Shown one piece after another: positions 26,904-35,827 of a DNA stretch of 62,696 nt. Within the stretch, counting starts at the first letter, position 1. Each line of letters opens with the position of its first letter. The notes beneath the pieces were generated by a model. It did not search any database and was not told the DNA's origin. It saw nothing but the letters and a program-made list of their open reading frames with translations. The translations under genes and the position numbers were made by a program. The DNA comes from Sandaracinobacteroides sayramensis (GTDB lineage: Bacteria > Pseudomonadota > Alphaproteobacteria > Sphingomonadales > Sphingomonadaceae), in NCBI RefSeq assembly GCF_022014495.1, contig NZ_JAKLSQ010000008.1, positions 1-62,696 of the forward strand. Direction: 5' to 3'.

Positions 26904-27599
26904 TCAGACGATGGTGCCGCGCGCGGCGCCCCGCCGCAGGGAGAAGCCGACGAAGCCGAAGCCCGCCACCATCAGCGCCCAGCTTTGCGGTTCGGGCAGC
27001 GGCACCTCGGCGGCGACGCCCCGGGAAATGCCGGAGGCGTTCTGGATGGCCACGTCGTTCGCCCGCACCTGCCGCCAGCGCACGAAGGAGTCGTGGAGCG
27101 TCAGGCTGGCCAGCGGCCCGACTAAGACGAGGGAAAAGCTGCCGGTTCCGGGCGCCGATCCAATGGCGAGGCCGGCGCCAGCGCTGGAAGCACACGCCCC
27201 GCCGCCCATCAGGAAGCAGAGGTCGGTGAAGCCGAAGCCCGGCACCTGCCCGCTGGCCGTCTGGGCGAAGCTGCCGTCCGACGTCGCGGAGGCGAGCGTG
27301 CCGTCCACGTCGAAACCGAAGCTCAGCAGCCGGGCTGTGGCGATGGAGGCACCAGTCAGATTCTCGATGCGGTAGCCGAAGGTGAAGCTGTCCGCCGTGC
27401 GGCCGGTCAGCTCCAGCGTCAGCCGGGCGCGCACATCGTCACGGCCGGGCAGGCCGCTCAGGCCTTCGAAGTCGAACCGGCCCTTATCGCCTACCGATGC
27501 GAAATCCAGCATCGTCGCGGCGCTTGCCGGTCCGGCGAAAGGCGGGGCTGCCAGGAAAACAGGCATGAAAAGGGCGGGAATCAGGAAACGGGTGAGCAT
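26904..27599 (-). CDS. PEPxxWA-CTERM sorting domain protein
   Basis: The 231-residue protein has an N-terminal signal peptide (FLIPALFMPVFLAAPPFAGPASA) and ends with the sorting motif PEPQSWA, followed by a hydrophobic helix (LMVAGFGFVGFSL) and a positive tail (RRGAARG). PEPxxWA is the variant typical of sphingomonads and related Alphaproteobacteria and is processed by exosortase/archaeosortase-like systems (exosortase not in view). The middle part is a beta-rich exported domain (RFDFEGLSGL, FTFGYRIENLTG) of unknown role, with one Cys pair (LCFLMGGGACAS). AGAGAAG precedes the ATG at 27599. Confidence 0.92.
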   Translation of the reverse strand: MLTRFLIPALFMPVFLAAPPFAGPASAATMLDFASVGDKGRFDFEGLSGLPGRDDVRARLTLELTGRTADSFTFGYRIENLTGASIATARLLSFGFDVDGTLASATSDGSFAQTASGQVPGFGFTDLCFLMGGGACASSAGAGLAIGSAPGTGSFSLVLVGPLASLTLHDSFVRWRQVRANDVAIQNASGISRGVAAEVPLPEPQSWALMVAGFGFVGFSLRRGAARGTIV

Positions 27600-27748
27600 G
27601 ATGCTTCTCTTTTTGCGACCGTGATTCTTGTTCCGGCCGCCCCCATGGATTCCGGATGTGCGGCCGTTTGTTGAACAACTGTTAATCCTGATTCGCAAAA
27701 GAGTAAAGCGAAGAAGCTGTTACGGCCTTTTGCTCCCTCCCTTTCTCG

Positions 27749-28714
27749 TCAGCGACGGTCGAAATAGAGGCGCGCCATCCGCCCGAACAGCGCCAGCGCG
27801 TCGGGCGCGGTTTCCGACCCGCTCCAGTGCCGCCAGGCGGTGTCGACGTTGACGGCGATGCGCTCGGCGTCGCGCCAGCCGGCGTAGCGCGCCATCCCGC
27901 CCGAGGCGGCAAGGTCCAGCGCCGCCTCCTCGGCGCCCATGCCCGCCTCGAAGCGGGCCACGGATTCGGCTTCGACGTGGCGCAGATAATCGGCCACCTC
28001 GCGCACGCCGGAAAGGTCGGTCATCGGCCCATGGCCCGGCACGATATGGGCCGGGTCCAGATGCTCGATCAGTTCGCAGGCGGCGACCCAGTTGGAAAGC
28101 GGCCCGGCCCAGACGATGGGCGTGCCCTGGATGAACAATATGTCGCCGGTGAAGACCGTGGACGCATCCGGCACATGCACCAGCACGTCGCCGGCGGTGT
28201 GCGCCGGCCCCACTTCCAGCAGTTCCACGCGCAGATCGCCCACGTCCAGCGCGGCGGCGCCGCTGAAGGTGCGGGTCGGCGGGCGGTGGCGAACCCCGGC
28301 GAAGTCGAAGGGGGCGAAGATCTCCGCGAAGTAGCGCCCCGCCTCGCCCAGCGCCCCGGCGCTTCCGGCCGCCTTCAGTTGCGCCAGAGTCGCCGGGGTG
28401 AAGGCCTCCATCTCCCGCGCGCTGGCTTCGCTGGCAACGATTTCGGCATGCTCCAGCAGCGCGTTGCCATGGGTGTGGTCGCCATTGGCGTGGGTGTTGA
28501 CGACGGTGTCGATCCCCTGCCGGCGGATGCCGCAACTGGCCTCCATGGCGCGAAGCATAGTGTCGGTCAGTTGCTCGTCGAACAGCGTGTCGACCAGCGC
28601 GGCTTCACCGCCGGCGGTGATCAGCCCGGCGTTGGACCAGCCCCAGCTTCCGTCGCCCTGGATCCAGGCCCAGAGGCCGTTGCCCAGATCCTTCAGTTCG
28701 GTCTCCACCGCCAT
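27749..28714 (-). CDS. MBL-fold metallo-hydrolase
   Basis: The 321-residue protein is a metallo-beta-lactamase-fold hydrolase. The expected metal-binding positions are THANGDHTHGN (an altered HXHXDH with Asn in place of the first His), GPAHTAGDVLVH, FTGDILF and IVPGHGP near residue 230. The changed first motif (HANGDHTHG) is seen in several MBL subfamilies. There is no signal peptide. The natural substrate is unknown. GGGAGAGCGGG precedes the ATG. It follows ruvA on the same strand after 56 bases. Confidence 0.9.
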   Translation of the reverse strand: MAVETELKDLGNGLWAWIQGDGSWGWSNAGLITAGGEAALVDTLFDEQLTDTMLRAMEASCGIRRQGIDTVVNTHANGDHTHGNALLEHAEIVASEASAREMEAFTPATLAQLKAAGSAGALGEAGRYFAEIFAPFDFAGVRHRPPTRTFSGAAALDVGDLRVELLEVGPAHTAGDVLVHVPDASTVFTGDILFIQGTPIVWAGPLSNWVAACELIEHLDPAHIVPGHGPMTDLSGVREVADYLRHVEAESVARFEAGMGAEEAALDLAASGGMARYAGWRDAERIAVNVDTAWRHWSGSETAPDALALFGRMARLYFDRR

Positions 28715-28770
28715 CCCGCTCTCCCTCGCCACCCATTCAGCCCGGACGCTCGGAGCGGGGCAAGTGGAAT

Positions 28771-29370
28771 CTAGCGGCTGGCCCGCTTCAGCGCCTCGCG
28801 GATAAGGGCGGGGGTGGGCAGTTCGCCCAGATCGCGCTCGGCTTCGGCCACGGCGCGCGCCGCTTCCGCCGGGCGGAAGCCCAGATTCTCCAGCGCCGAC
28901 ACCGCGTCCACCGCGGCGCTGGAAGCCGCCAGCGCCCGCAGGTCGGCGGCCGGCACGGAGCCGCCGCCGAAGGCCGGGGCCTTGCCCTTCAGTTCGGTGG
29001 CGATCCGCGCCGCCAGACGCGGCCCTACGCCCGGCGCGCGGGCGATCATCGCCTTGTCCTCCAGCGTCACCGCGCGGGCGATCTCGTCCGGGGCCAGCGT
29101 CCCCAATATGGCAAGCGCCAGCCGCCCGCCCACGCCCTGCACCCCGGTCAGCAGCCGGAACCAGTCCCGCTCGGCGGCCGACGCGAAGCCGAACAGGGTG
29201 ATCGCCTCCTCGCGCACCTGCGTTTCCACCAGCAGGAAGGTGGCGGCCCCCGGCTCCAGCCCGGAAAGCGCCCGCGACGAAGCCTGCACCAGATAGCCGA
29301 CGCCGCCCACCTCGATCACCGCATGGTCCGGGCCGATCGCCTGCACCAGCCCCTTCAGCGAAGCGATCAT
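28771..29370 (-). CDS. ruvA: Holliday junction branch migration protein RuvA
   Basis: RuvA binds Holliday junctions as a tetramer and loads the RuvB motor. The 199-residue protein has the N-terminal OB-like domain I ([28 protein letters not shown]), helix-hairpin-helix domain II (LLTGVQGVGGRLALAILG and RAPGVGPRLAARIATEL) and a C-terminal RuvB-binding domain III (AVSALENLGFRPAEAARAV). It overlaps ruvC (ATGA). ruvB does not follow; an MBL-fold gene does. Confidence 0.97.
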   Translation of the reverse strand: MIASLKGLVQAIGPDHAVIEVGGVGYLVQASSRALSGLEPGAATFLLVETQVREEAITLFGFASAAERDWFRLLTGVQGVGGRLALAILGTLAPDEIARAVTLEDKAMIARAPGVGPRLAARIATELKGKAPAFGGGSVPAADLRALAASSAAVDAVSALENLGFRPAEAARAVAEAERDLGELPTPALIREALKRASR

Positions 29371-29855
29371 GCCGCGTGCACCCGCTGCGGCGCGGACCGC
29401 AGATGCGCATGGGCGATGGCGACGGCGAGCGCGTCCGCCTCGTCCTCGCCCATCGCCCCGCAGCCGGGCAGCAGCCGCGCGACCATGGCGGCGACCTGCG
29501 CCTTTTCCGCCGCGCCTGTTCCCACAAGCGCTTTCTTCACCAGCCGCGTCGCATGTTCGGCGACGGGGATATGCCCCACCGCCAGCAGCACCACGCCGCG
29601 CGCCTGCCCCAGCTTCAGCGTCGATTGCGCGTTGCGGTTCACGAACACTTCCTCGACCGCGGCTTCATGCGGGGCGTGCGCGACCAGCAGGGCGCACAGC
29701 CCATCGTGCAGCGCCCGCAGTCGTGCAGGCAGGGGATCGCCGGACCGGGTGGCGATGGCGCCATGCGCCACATGCGCCAGCCGGTTGCCCTCGGCCTCGA
29801 TGAGGCCCCAGCCCGTGCGCGACAGGCTCGGGTCCAGGCCGAGGATGCGGATCAC
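29367..29855 (-). CDS. ruvC: Holliday junction endonuclease RuvC
   Basis: RuvC resolves Holliday junctions. The 162-residue protein opens with [14 protein letters not shown] (catalytic Asp near residue 7) and has the second acidic site in [23 protein letters not shown] (Glu-Glu), with the final acidic pair in [13 protein letters not shown]. The start is GTG at 29855, which overlaps the yebC stop as GTGA and gives the expected N-terminus; a longer frame to 29981 lacks support. It is part of the yebC-ruvC-ruvA unit. Confidence 0.96.
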   Translation of the reverse strand: MIRILGLDPSLSRTGWGLIEAEGNRLAHVAHGAIATRSGDPLPARLRALHDGLCALLVAHAPHEAAVEEVFVNRNAQSTLKLGQARGVVLLAVGHIPVAEHATRLVKKALVGTGAAEKAQVAAMVARLLPGCGAMGEDEADALAVAIAHAHLRSAPQRVHAA

Positions 29856-30592
29856 AGCCCGGCCATCACCTCGTCCGGCACGTCGTAATTGCCATAGACA
29901 TTCTGCACATCGTCCAGGTCTTCCAGCGCGTCGATCATCTTCAGAAGCTGCTGCACCGTGTCGGCGCCCACTTCCGTCCATTCGCGCGGCCGCCAGGCGA
30001 GCCTGGCGCCGGTGGATTCGCCCAGCGTCGCTTCCAATGCCTTGGCGACTTCGTGGAGGGCGTCGGACGCCGTCCAGATCTCATGCTCTTCCTCGCCCGA
30101 TTCCACATCGTCGGCGCCGGCTTCCAGCGCCGCTTCGAAAACCTTGTCCGGGTCGCCGACGGAAGCCGGGTAGGTGATGAGCCCCAGCTTGTCGAAGCCG
30201 TGCGAGACCGAGCCGGACGAGCCGACATTGCCGCCGTTCTTCGCAAAAGCGGTGCGCACATCGGTGGCGGTGCGGTTGCGGTTGTCGGTCAGCGCCTCGA
30301 CGATGATGGAAACCCCGCCCGGGCCGAAGCCTTCGTAGCGGATTTCCTCGTAATTCTCGGCGTCGCCGCCTTCGGCCTTCTTCAGCGCCCGGTCGATATT
30401 GTCCTTGGGCATGGAATTGGCCTTGGCGGTGGCGATCACCGCGCGCAGGCGCGGGTTGAAGTTCGGGTCGGTGTTGCCGCCCTTCGCCGCCGTGGTGATC
30501 TCGCGCGCCAGCTTGGAAAACAGCTTGGAGCGCTTCGCATCCTGCGCACCCTTGCGGTGCATGATGTTCTTGAACTTGGAATGACCTGCCAT
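29852..30592 (-). CDS. yebC: YebC/PmpR (TACO1) family protein
   Basis: The 246-residue protein begins with the family signature [27 protein letters not shown] split here into MAGHSKFKN and [19 protein letters not shown], followed by [27 protein letters not shown] and [19 protein letters not shown]. YebC proteins bind DNA, and recent work in several bacteria shows roles in translation of proline-rich stretches. Gene order yebC-ruvC-ruvA is widespread. The length is normal. Confidence 0.96.
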   Translation of the reverse strand: MAGHSKFKNIMHRKGAQDAKRSKLFSKLAREITTAAKGGNTDPNFNPRLRAVIATAKANSMPKDNIDRALKKAEGGDAENYEEIRYEGFGPGGVSIIVEALTDNRNRTATDVRTAFAKNGGNVGSSGSVSHGFDKLGLITYPASVGDPDKVFEAALEAGADDVESGEEEHEIWTASDALHEVAKALEATLGESTGARLAWRPREWTEVGADTVQQLLKMIDALEDLDDVQNVYGNYDVPDEVMAGL

Positions 30593-30649
30593 GACGTAGC
30601 GCCTTAAGCCGCCCGGCGCAGCTTGAAAAGACGGGCCTGCCTGAAAAGA

Positions 30650-30979
30650 TCAGACCGTCACGGCGGTGCCGGTCGCCGTCACCATCAGCATGGAGCCGGT
30701 CTGGCCGACCGCTTCGTAGCTCAAGTCGACGCCGACGACGGCATTGGCGCCCATGTCCTGGGCGCGGTCCGCCATTTCCGCCAGCGCCTCGCGCCGGGCG
30801 CGGCCCAGCACTTCCTCATATGCGCCGGCGCGGCCGCCGATCACATCGGTGATGGAGGCGAAGAAATCGCGCACGACATTGGCGCCGACGATGGTCTCGC
30901 CGGCGACGATTCCATGATAGGCGCGGATCGGCCGCCCTTCCAGCGTCGGCGTGGTGCTGACGATCATGTCGTTCGCCAT
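30650..30979 (-). CDS. YbjQ-family (UPF0145) protein
   Basis: The 109-residue protein matches the YbjQ/UPF0145 family in its order of blocks: [49 protein letters not shown], and [25 protein letters not shown], ending TATGTAVTV. It is a small cytoplasmic protein; the family forms pentamers of unknown function, sometimes called heavy-metal-binding. It follows a DUF333 lipoprotein gene by one base. Confidence 0.93.
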   Translation of the reverse strand: MANDMIVSTTPTLEGRPIRAYHGIVAGETIVGANVVRDFFASITDVIGGRAGAYEEVLGRARREALAEMADRAQDMGANAVVGVDLSYEAVGQTGSMLMVTATGTAVTV

Positions 30980-30980
30980 C

Positions 30981-31256
30981 CTATTTCCCCCTGGATTCGC
31001 GGAACAGCGCCCATTCCTCCACCACGCGGCCGTCCGGCAGGTGGCAATAGCCGACCTGTCCCCCGGTCTCGCTGCGGATCTCCAGCTTCCCGCCGAGCTT
31101 CACGCAATGTTCGGACGCCGGATTGGCGATGCCGATGGCCTCGGGCGCCGGCGCGGCCGGCGTAGGGGCGGCCGGGGCGGGGGCGCTTTCCGGCGCCTTC
31201 TGGGCGGAACAACCGGCCAGCGCCAGCAAAAGCGCAGGGGTCAGCAGGGGCTTCAT
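30981..31256 (-). CDS. DUF333 lipoprotein
   Basis: The 91-residue protein has a lipoprotein signal ([13 protein letters not shown]; lipobox LAGC) and a proline/alanine-rich linker. It then has a DUF333 domain: [40 protein letters not shown]. The two cysteines inside the domain could form a disulfide. Members are annotated as putative haemolysins without clear evidence. The product should sit in the outer or inner membrane facing the periplasm. Confidence 0.93.
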   Translation of the reverse strand: MKPLLTPALLLALAGCSAQKAPESAPAPAAPTPAAPAPEAIGIANPASEHCVKLGGKLEIRSETGGQVGYCHLPDGRVVEEWALFRESRGK

Positions 31257-31297
31257 GCGTCTTTCTCCTTCGTCCGCCGGGCCGGGCTCGCGCCGCT

Positions 31298-31543
31298 TCA
31301 GATTTCCAGGCCCAGCGCCGCTTTATAGGTTTCCAGCAGCGCTTCCATCTCCTGCCGCGCATTATTGTCCATCCGGCGCAGGCGGACGATGGCCCGCATC
31401 GTCTTCACGTCGAAGCCGTTCGCCTTGGCTTCGGCATAGGTGTCCTTGATGTCGTCGGCGACGCCGCGCTTTTCCTCTTCCAGCCGCTCGATTCGCTCGA
31501 TGAACAGCTTCAGTTGCTCGGCGGAGACATTCTCGCTCGACAT
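31298..31543 (-). CDS. gapR: GapR-family nucleoid-associated protein (DUF2312)
   Basis: The 81-residue protein matches DUF2312, the GapR family of Alphaproteobacteria. In Caulobacter, GapR binds AT-rich, overtwisted DNA ahead of replication and transcription and helps topoisomerases. The sequence shows the coiled coil (LKLFIERIERLEEEKRGVADDIKDTYAEAKANGFD) followed by VKTMRAIVRLRRMDNNARQEMEALLETYKAALG, the tetramerisation and DNA-binding part. GAAGGATC precedes the ATG. Divergent from a MATE transporter gene. Confidence 0.95.
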   Translation of the reverse strand: MSSENVSAEQLKLFIERIERLEEEKRGVADDIKDTYAEAKANGFDVKTMRAIVRLRRMDNNARQEMEALLETYKAALGLEI

Positions 31544-31650
31544 ATCGATCCTTCGTCAGGGCTTGCACGCTAGGCCGCCCTGCTAGGCGCGGGGGCGGCA
31601 ATGCGCAACAGCCGCTTTGCGCGAGGCGGCAAGATGGCTATGGCGCGCCG

Positions 31651-33018
31651 ATGGACGCGATTGCCAGCCAGAAGACGGGCGCCCCGGAAGGCTCCTACGG
31701 GGAACTGCTGCGGCTGGCGGGGCCGAACGTGCTGTCGCGCCTCGGCATCATGGCCATGGGCCTGACGGACGCCATCGTCGTCGGCCATTATTCCGCCGTG
31801 GAGCTCGGCTACCACTCGCTCGGCTGGGCGCCGACGGTGACAGTGCTGGTCGCCGGAATCGGCCTGCTGCAAGGCGTGCAGGTGCTGACCGCCCGGCACA
31901 TGGGCGCCGGCAATCCGGAAAAGACCGGGGCCGTGCTCCGCCGGGGCATTTCCTACGCGCTGACGATCGGGATCGTCTCCACGCTGGCGCTGGTGCTGCT
32001 GGGGCCGCTGGTGATGCGCAGCATCGGGCTGGAGCCGGCGCTGGCGGCGGGCGCCTCGGCGGCGCTCGTCGTCTTCTCGCTCAGCCTGACGCCCTATCTG
32101 GTGGCCGACGCGCAATGGTTCTGGCTGGAAGCGCAGGGCAAGCCGCAGGTGCCGATGGTGGCGATGTGGATCGCCAATATCGTGAACCTGGTGCTGGCGC
32201 TCTGGATCGTGCCCGGCCATTCGCCCTTCCCGGTGACCGGGGCGGTGGCGGCCGGCTGGGTGACGCTGGTGGCGCGCGTCTCGCTGATGCTGATGCTGGG
32301 CATCTGGATCTGGCGCTGGGCGGAAGCGCATCGGGTCGGCGTCTTCCGCCGCTCGCCGCCGGACCGCGCCGAATCGCGCGAGCAGCGGCGGATCGGCTAT
32401 GCCTCCGGCCTCTCCTACGCCATCGAGGCGGGGGCGTTTTCGGGCATGAACTTCGTCGCGGCGCAACTGGGCGTGCTGGTGGTCGCGGCCTGGGCGGTCG
32501 TCATCAACGTGGCGGCGGTCGTCTTCATGCTGCCCATGGGCATCGCGGCGGCGACGGCCGTCCTCGTCTCGCGCTCGGTGGGGGCGGGCAGCATCGCCGG
32601 CGTGCGCCGCGCCTGGCGCATGGGGATGACTCTGGCGCTCGCCGGGCTGGGGCTGCTCTCGGTGCTGATCTTCCTCGACACCGATCTCGTCACCCGCGCC
32701 TACACCGACGACGCGGCGCTGCTGGCGATGACGGGCAGCGCGCTGCTTCTCGCCTCGCTGTTCTTCATGGCCGACGGGGCGCAGGTCGTCTCCTCCAACG
32801 CCTTGCGCGCCCGTGGCGACATCTGGTGGCCGACGGGCATGCACTTCATCTCCTATATCGTCGTCATGCTGCCGCTCGGCTGGTGGCTGGCCGTGCACAA
32901 GGGCGGGGGGCTCGACGGAATCGTCTGGGCCGTCATCGTCGCCAGCCTGATTTCCGGCGCGGCGCTGACCTGGCGCTTCATCGCGCTTGGAAACCGCATG
33001 AAGCAGGGGGACGCATGA
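31651..33018 (+). CDS. MATE-family efflux transporter (NorM type)
   Basis: The 455-residue protein has about twelve transmembrane helices. It opens LLRLAGPNVLSRLGIMAMGLTDAIVVGHYSAVELGYHSLG and has the internal symmetry of MATE transporters, with the second half restarting at YASGLSYAIEAGAFSGMNFVAAQLG and RSVGAGSIAGVRRAWRMG. MATE pumps export cationic compounds with Na+ or H+. The stop overlaps the next gene as ATGA. The drug or metabolite is unknown. Confidence 0.95.
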   Translation: MDAIASQKTGAPEGSYGELLRLAGPNVLSRLGIMAMGLTDAIVVGHYSAVELGYHSLGWAPTVTVLVAGIGLLQGVQVLTARHMGAGNPEKTGAVLRRGISYALTIGIVSTLALVLLGPLVMRSIGLEPALAAGASAALVVFSLSLTPYLVADAQWFWLEAQGKPQVPMVAMWIANIVNLVLALWIVPGHSPFPVTGAVAAGWVTLVARVSLMLMLGIWIWRWAEAHRVGVFRRSPPDRAESREQRRIGYASGLSYAIEAGAFSGMNFVAAQLGVLVVAAWAVVINVAAVVFMLPMGIAAATAVLVSRSVGAGSIAGVRRAWRMGMTLALAGLGLLSVLIFLDTDLVTRAYTDDAALLAMTGSALLLASLFFMADGAQVVSSNALRARGDIWWPTGMHFISYIVVMLPLGWWLAVHKGGGLDGIVWAVIVASLISGAALTWRFIALGNRMKQGDA

Positions 33019-33683
33019 CCAGCCCATCCGCGCCGGAAAGCCCCGCCGGGCAGACGCTCATCCCCCGCTCCCTCCAGACCTATGCCGTCTTCTACGGCGG
33101 GCTGCTGGTGGTGGCGGGCGTGCTGGGCTTCAAGCTGATCAGGCTGCCGCTGCCGGGGCTGGAGACGCTGGCGGTGCCCGGCGGCGTCTTCGGCTTCCTG
33201 CTGGCGATCGTCACGGTGAACGCCACCGCCGAACTGCACGGCCGGCCGGTCGCGCAGCGGATGGTGTTCATGGGCTTCGTGCCGCTCATCGTCTCGCTGG
33301 GGCTGATGCAATTGGTGCTGGCGCTCCCCCCGGCCCAGGGCTGGGAGGGGCAGGCGACGGCGCAGGCGGTGTTCGGCTCCTCCATAAGGCTGATGCTGGC
33401 CGGAATGGTCGCCTATGGCGTGTCGCAGACGCTGGACGTCACCATCTTCACCTGGATGCGCGGCCGGCCGGGCGGCCATATGCTGTGGCTGCGCGCCAGC
33501 GTCGCGGCGCTGGTGGCGCAGACGGTGGACACGCTGATCTTCGTGACCATCGCCTTCCTCGGCGTCTTTCCGCTGCTGCCGGTGATCGGCGGGCAACTGG
33601 TGGCGAAGGCCTTCGTCTGGTTCCTGGCGATCCCGCTTCTCTATTTGGTGGTCTGGGCAGGGCGGCGGCTGGACCGGCGCTGA
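33015..33683 (+). CDS. VUT-family queuosine precursor transporter (YhhQ-like)
   Basis: The 222-residue protein has five or six hydrophobic helices and matches the VUT/ECF (YhhQ, COG1738) family: VTVNATAELHGRPVAQRMVFMG contains the conserved N-x-x-x-E region, and MLWLRASVAALVAQTVDTLIFVTIAFLG contains the conserved Arg, Gln and Asp. The E. coli homologue imports the queuosine precursor preQ0. Overlap with the MATE gene shows a two-gene operon. It precedes a 494-base intergenic region. Confidence 0.88.
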   Translation: MTSPSAPESPAGQTLIPRSLQTYAVFYGGLLVVAGVLGFKLIRLPLPGLETLAVPGGVFGFLLAIVTVNATAELHGRPVAQRMVFMGFVPLIVSLGLMQLVLALPPAQGWEGQATAQAVFGSSIRLMLAGMVAYGVSQTLDVTIFTWMRGRPGGHMLWLRASVAALVAQTVDTLIFVTIAFLGVFPLLPVIGGQLVAKAFVWFLAIPLLYLVVWAGRRLDRR

Positions 33684-33824
33684 CCGCCAGAAACCGGCGC
33701 AAACCGGCAAAAAATGCCGATTCGGCCAATTCGAGTCGGAATAGTTTACAATTTCACTGCAAGTGCGAAGGGGCGCCGGGGTTAAAACAGGCCCTTTTCA
33801 GATGGTTAATGAATGTGGACGGCT

Positions 33825-33840
33825 TGGCACTGTTTTTGCT
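33825..33840 (+). promoter_or_regulatory. Candidate sigma-54 promoter
   Basis: TGGCACTGTTTTTGCT matches the consensus TGGCACG-N4-TTGCW at 15 of 16 positions counting the wobble positions, including the essential GG and GC with correct spacing (GG at 33826-33827, GC at 33838-33839). A start of transcription is expected near 33851. No enhancer-binding site was identified. It is an AT-richer patch inside an otherwise GC-rich gap. Confidence 0.6.
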
Positions 33841-33850
33841 GCCATCCACC

Positions 33851-33916
33851 TTGAACCAGAGCTCTTCCCCAGGGTTGGAAGAGGCCCCGGGGCCGCCACC
33901 ACGGCCCCGGGGTTTT
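33851..33916 (+). ncRNA. Candidate small RNA with two hairpins and terminator
   Basis: A transcript from the sigma-54 element would carry hairpin 1 (CTCTTCC 33862-33868 with GGAAGAG 33877-33883; loop CCAGGGTT) and hairpin 2 (an 11-bp GC stem, 33885-33895 with 33902-33912; loop 33896-33901) followed by TTTT (33913-33916), a classic intrinsic terminator. Predicted length is about 66 nt. Alternatively hairpin 2 ends the MATE-VUT transcript. The rest of the 33684-34177 gap holds one repeat and no gene I can see. A second CCCAGGGTTGG lies at 33941-33951. Confidence 0.5.
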
Positions 33917-34071
33917 ACCCTGCCACATGCCGAAGCGATCCCCAGGGTTGGGGCAGTGGCGGGGCGGTGATTCGGCCTTTTCCATGATTCGCGCGCGCCG
34001 TCGAGTGGGCCGATCCGAATGGCTGTCCCCCACACGTCTGGCCGTCCTCCACTCGTCTGTCCCCCTCCCCC

Positions 34072-34158
34072 GTCTCCCCGGGCTTGACCCGGGGACCAGC
34101 TTTCCTCTCCCACCACCTTGCCGGGAAAAAGCCGCACCCCGGGTCAAGCCCGGGGAGG
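34072..34158. repeat. Dispersed repeat family C, paired copy
   Basis: Arms 34072-34101 and 34130-34158 are an inverted family C pair separated by 28 bases, as in the copy at 5023. Here the sequence reads GTCTCC and GGGGACC in place of GTCACC and GGGGTCC, and the opposite arm carries GGAGGC, so part of the change is matched. Confidence 0.8.
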
Positions 34159-34177
34159 CGGGGAAAGGGCGCCGCCG

Positions 34178-35827
34178 TCACCCCTTCGCCGTGGCTTCGG
34201 CCATCGCCAGCGCCTCGGCATAATCGGCGGCGAAGCTCAACTCCCCCGGTCGCGCCAGCAGCCCGGCGCGCGCCAGTGTCTCGCGCGGCTGCGGCCTGAC
34301 GCCGGAGAGGATCAGGTGGCAGCCCATGGCCTTCGCCCGATGCACCATCTCCTCCAGCGCCGAGGCGCCACTCGCGTCCAGATAGGGCACCAGCCGCATC
34401 CGCAGGATGATGGCGCGCGGCGGCTGGCCGATCCGGCGCATGGACTCCAGCAATTCCCCCGCCACGCCGAAGAAGAGCGGCCCGGAAATGCGGAACACCT
34501 CGACCCCGGCCGGCAGGCCCTCGCGCTGCGCCGGGTCTTCCCGGTCGGCGTCGGCGGCATCCGCTTCCACCTCCACCGCCTCGCTCATCCGCGCCATGAA
34601 CAGGAAGGAGGCCAGCGTCACGCCGATGGCGATCGCCGCCGTCAGGTCCACGAACACCGTCAGGAAGAAGGTGATCAGCAGCAGCGCCCGGTCGCCGATC
34701 GGCATCCGCAGCAGCGCCACGAAGCGGTCGATCTCGCTCATCCCCCAGGCGACGACGAACAGGATGGCGGCCAGCGCCGCCATCGGGATGAAGCCCAGCA
34801 GGTCTTTCGCCGCCACCGCCGCCAGCGCCACGAACAGCGCGTGCACGATCCCGGCGACGGGGGTGCGCCCGCCGGCCTTCACATTGGTGGCGGTGCGGGC
34901 GATGGCGCCGGTCGCCGGCAGCCCGCCGAACAGCGCGCTCACGCTGTTGGCGACGCCCTGGCCCAGAAGCTCCTGGTTGGGGCGGTGGCGAAAGCCGGTC
35001 ATGCCGTCCGCCACCACGGCGGAAAGCAGCGCTTCGATCCCGGCGAGGAAGGCGATGGTGAAGGCCGCCGGCAGCAGCGCCTGCACCCGCGCCACGGAAA
35101 GCTCGGGCAGGGCGGGAGCCGGGAAGCTAAGCGTCATCCCCGGAAAGCGGCTGCCCACCGTGTCCACTGGCAGGCCGACAAGCGCGACGATAAGGGCGGA
35201 AGCCGCCACCGCCACCAGATAGCCCGGCACCTTCGGCGCCACCCGCCGCAGGATCAGGATCAGCGCCAGCGAGCCGAAGCCGATCGCCGTCGTCGCCCAG
35301 TCCAGCGTGTCGAAGGCGGCGAAATAGGCTTGCCACTTCGGCAGAAACTCGGCCGGCGCCTCGGCGAGGTCCAGCCCGAGGAAGTCCTGCACCTGCGAGG
35401 AGGCGATGATGACGGCGATCCCCGCCGTGAAGCCGGTGACGACCGGGTGCGGAATATAGCGGATCACCTGCCCCAGCTTCACCAGCCCGGCGACGATCAG
35501 GATCAGCCCGCCCAGGAAAGTGGCGATCAGCAGCCCGTCATAGCCATGCTGGGTGATGATCCCATGCACCACCACCACGAAGGCGCCGGTCGGCCCGCCG
35601 ATCTGCACGCGCGAGCCGCCCAGCGCCGAAATCAGGAAACCGGCGATCACCGCCGTCAGCAGTCCTTTTTCCGGCGAGGCGCCGCTGGCGATCGCCAGCG
35701 CCATGGCCAGCGGCAGGGCGACGATCCCGACCGTCAGCCCGGCAATCGAATCGGCGCGAAGCTGCGCCAGCGAATAGCCCTCGCGCAGCACGGTCAGCAG
35801 CTTGGGCTCCAGCTTCGCGCGGTTCAT
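34178..35827 (-). CDS. SulP-family inorganic anion transporter with STAS domain
   Basis: The 549-residue protein is a SulP/SLC26 transporter: about ten to twelve helices from LRADSIAGLTVGIVALPLAMALAIASG, with the QIGGPTGAFVVVVHGII block and GGLPATGAIARTATNVKAGGRTPVAGIVHALFV block that define the family, then a C-terminal STAS domain (about 430-545; VFRISGPLFFGVAGELLESM, IILRMRLVPYLDASGASALEEM). Substrates range from sulfate to bicarbonate; sequence alone does not decide. It overlaps an upstream XRE regulator gene (ATGA). Confidence 0.95.
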   Translation of the reverse strand: MNRAKLEPKLLTVLREGYSLAQLRADSIAGLTVGIVALPLAMALAIASGASPEKGLLTAVIAGFLISALGGSRVQIGGPTGAFVVVVHGIITQHGYDGLLIATFLGGLILIVAGLVKLGQVIRYIPHPVVTGFTAGIAVIIASSQVQDFLGLDLAEAPAEFLPKWQAYFAAFDTLDWATTAIGFGSLALILILRRVAPKVPGYLVAVAASALIVALVGLPVDTVGSRFPGMTLSFPAPALPELSVARVQALLPAAFTIAFLAGIEALLSAVVADGMTGFRHRPNQELLGQGVANSVSALFGGLPATGAIARTATNVKAGGRTPVAGIVHALFVALAAVAAKDLLGFIPMAALAAILFVVAWGMSEIDRFVALLRMPIGDRALLLITFFLTVFVDLTAAIAIGVTLASFLFMARMSEAVEVEADAADADREDPAQREGLPAGVEVFRISGPLFFGVAGELLESMRRIGQPPRAIILRMRLVPYLDASGASALEEMVHRAKAMGCHLILSGVRPQPRETLARAGLLARPGELSFAADYAEALAMAEATAKG

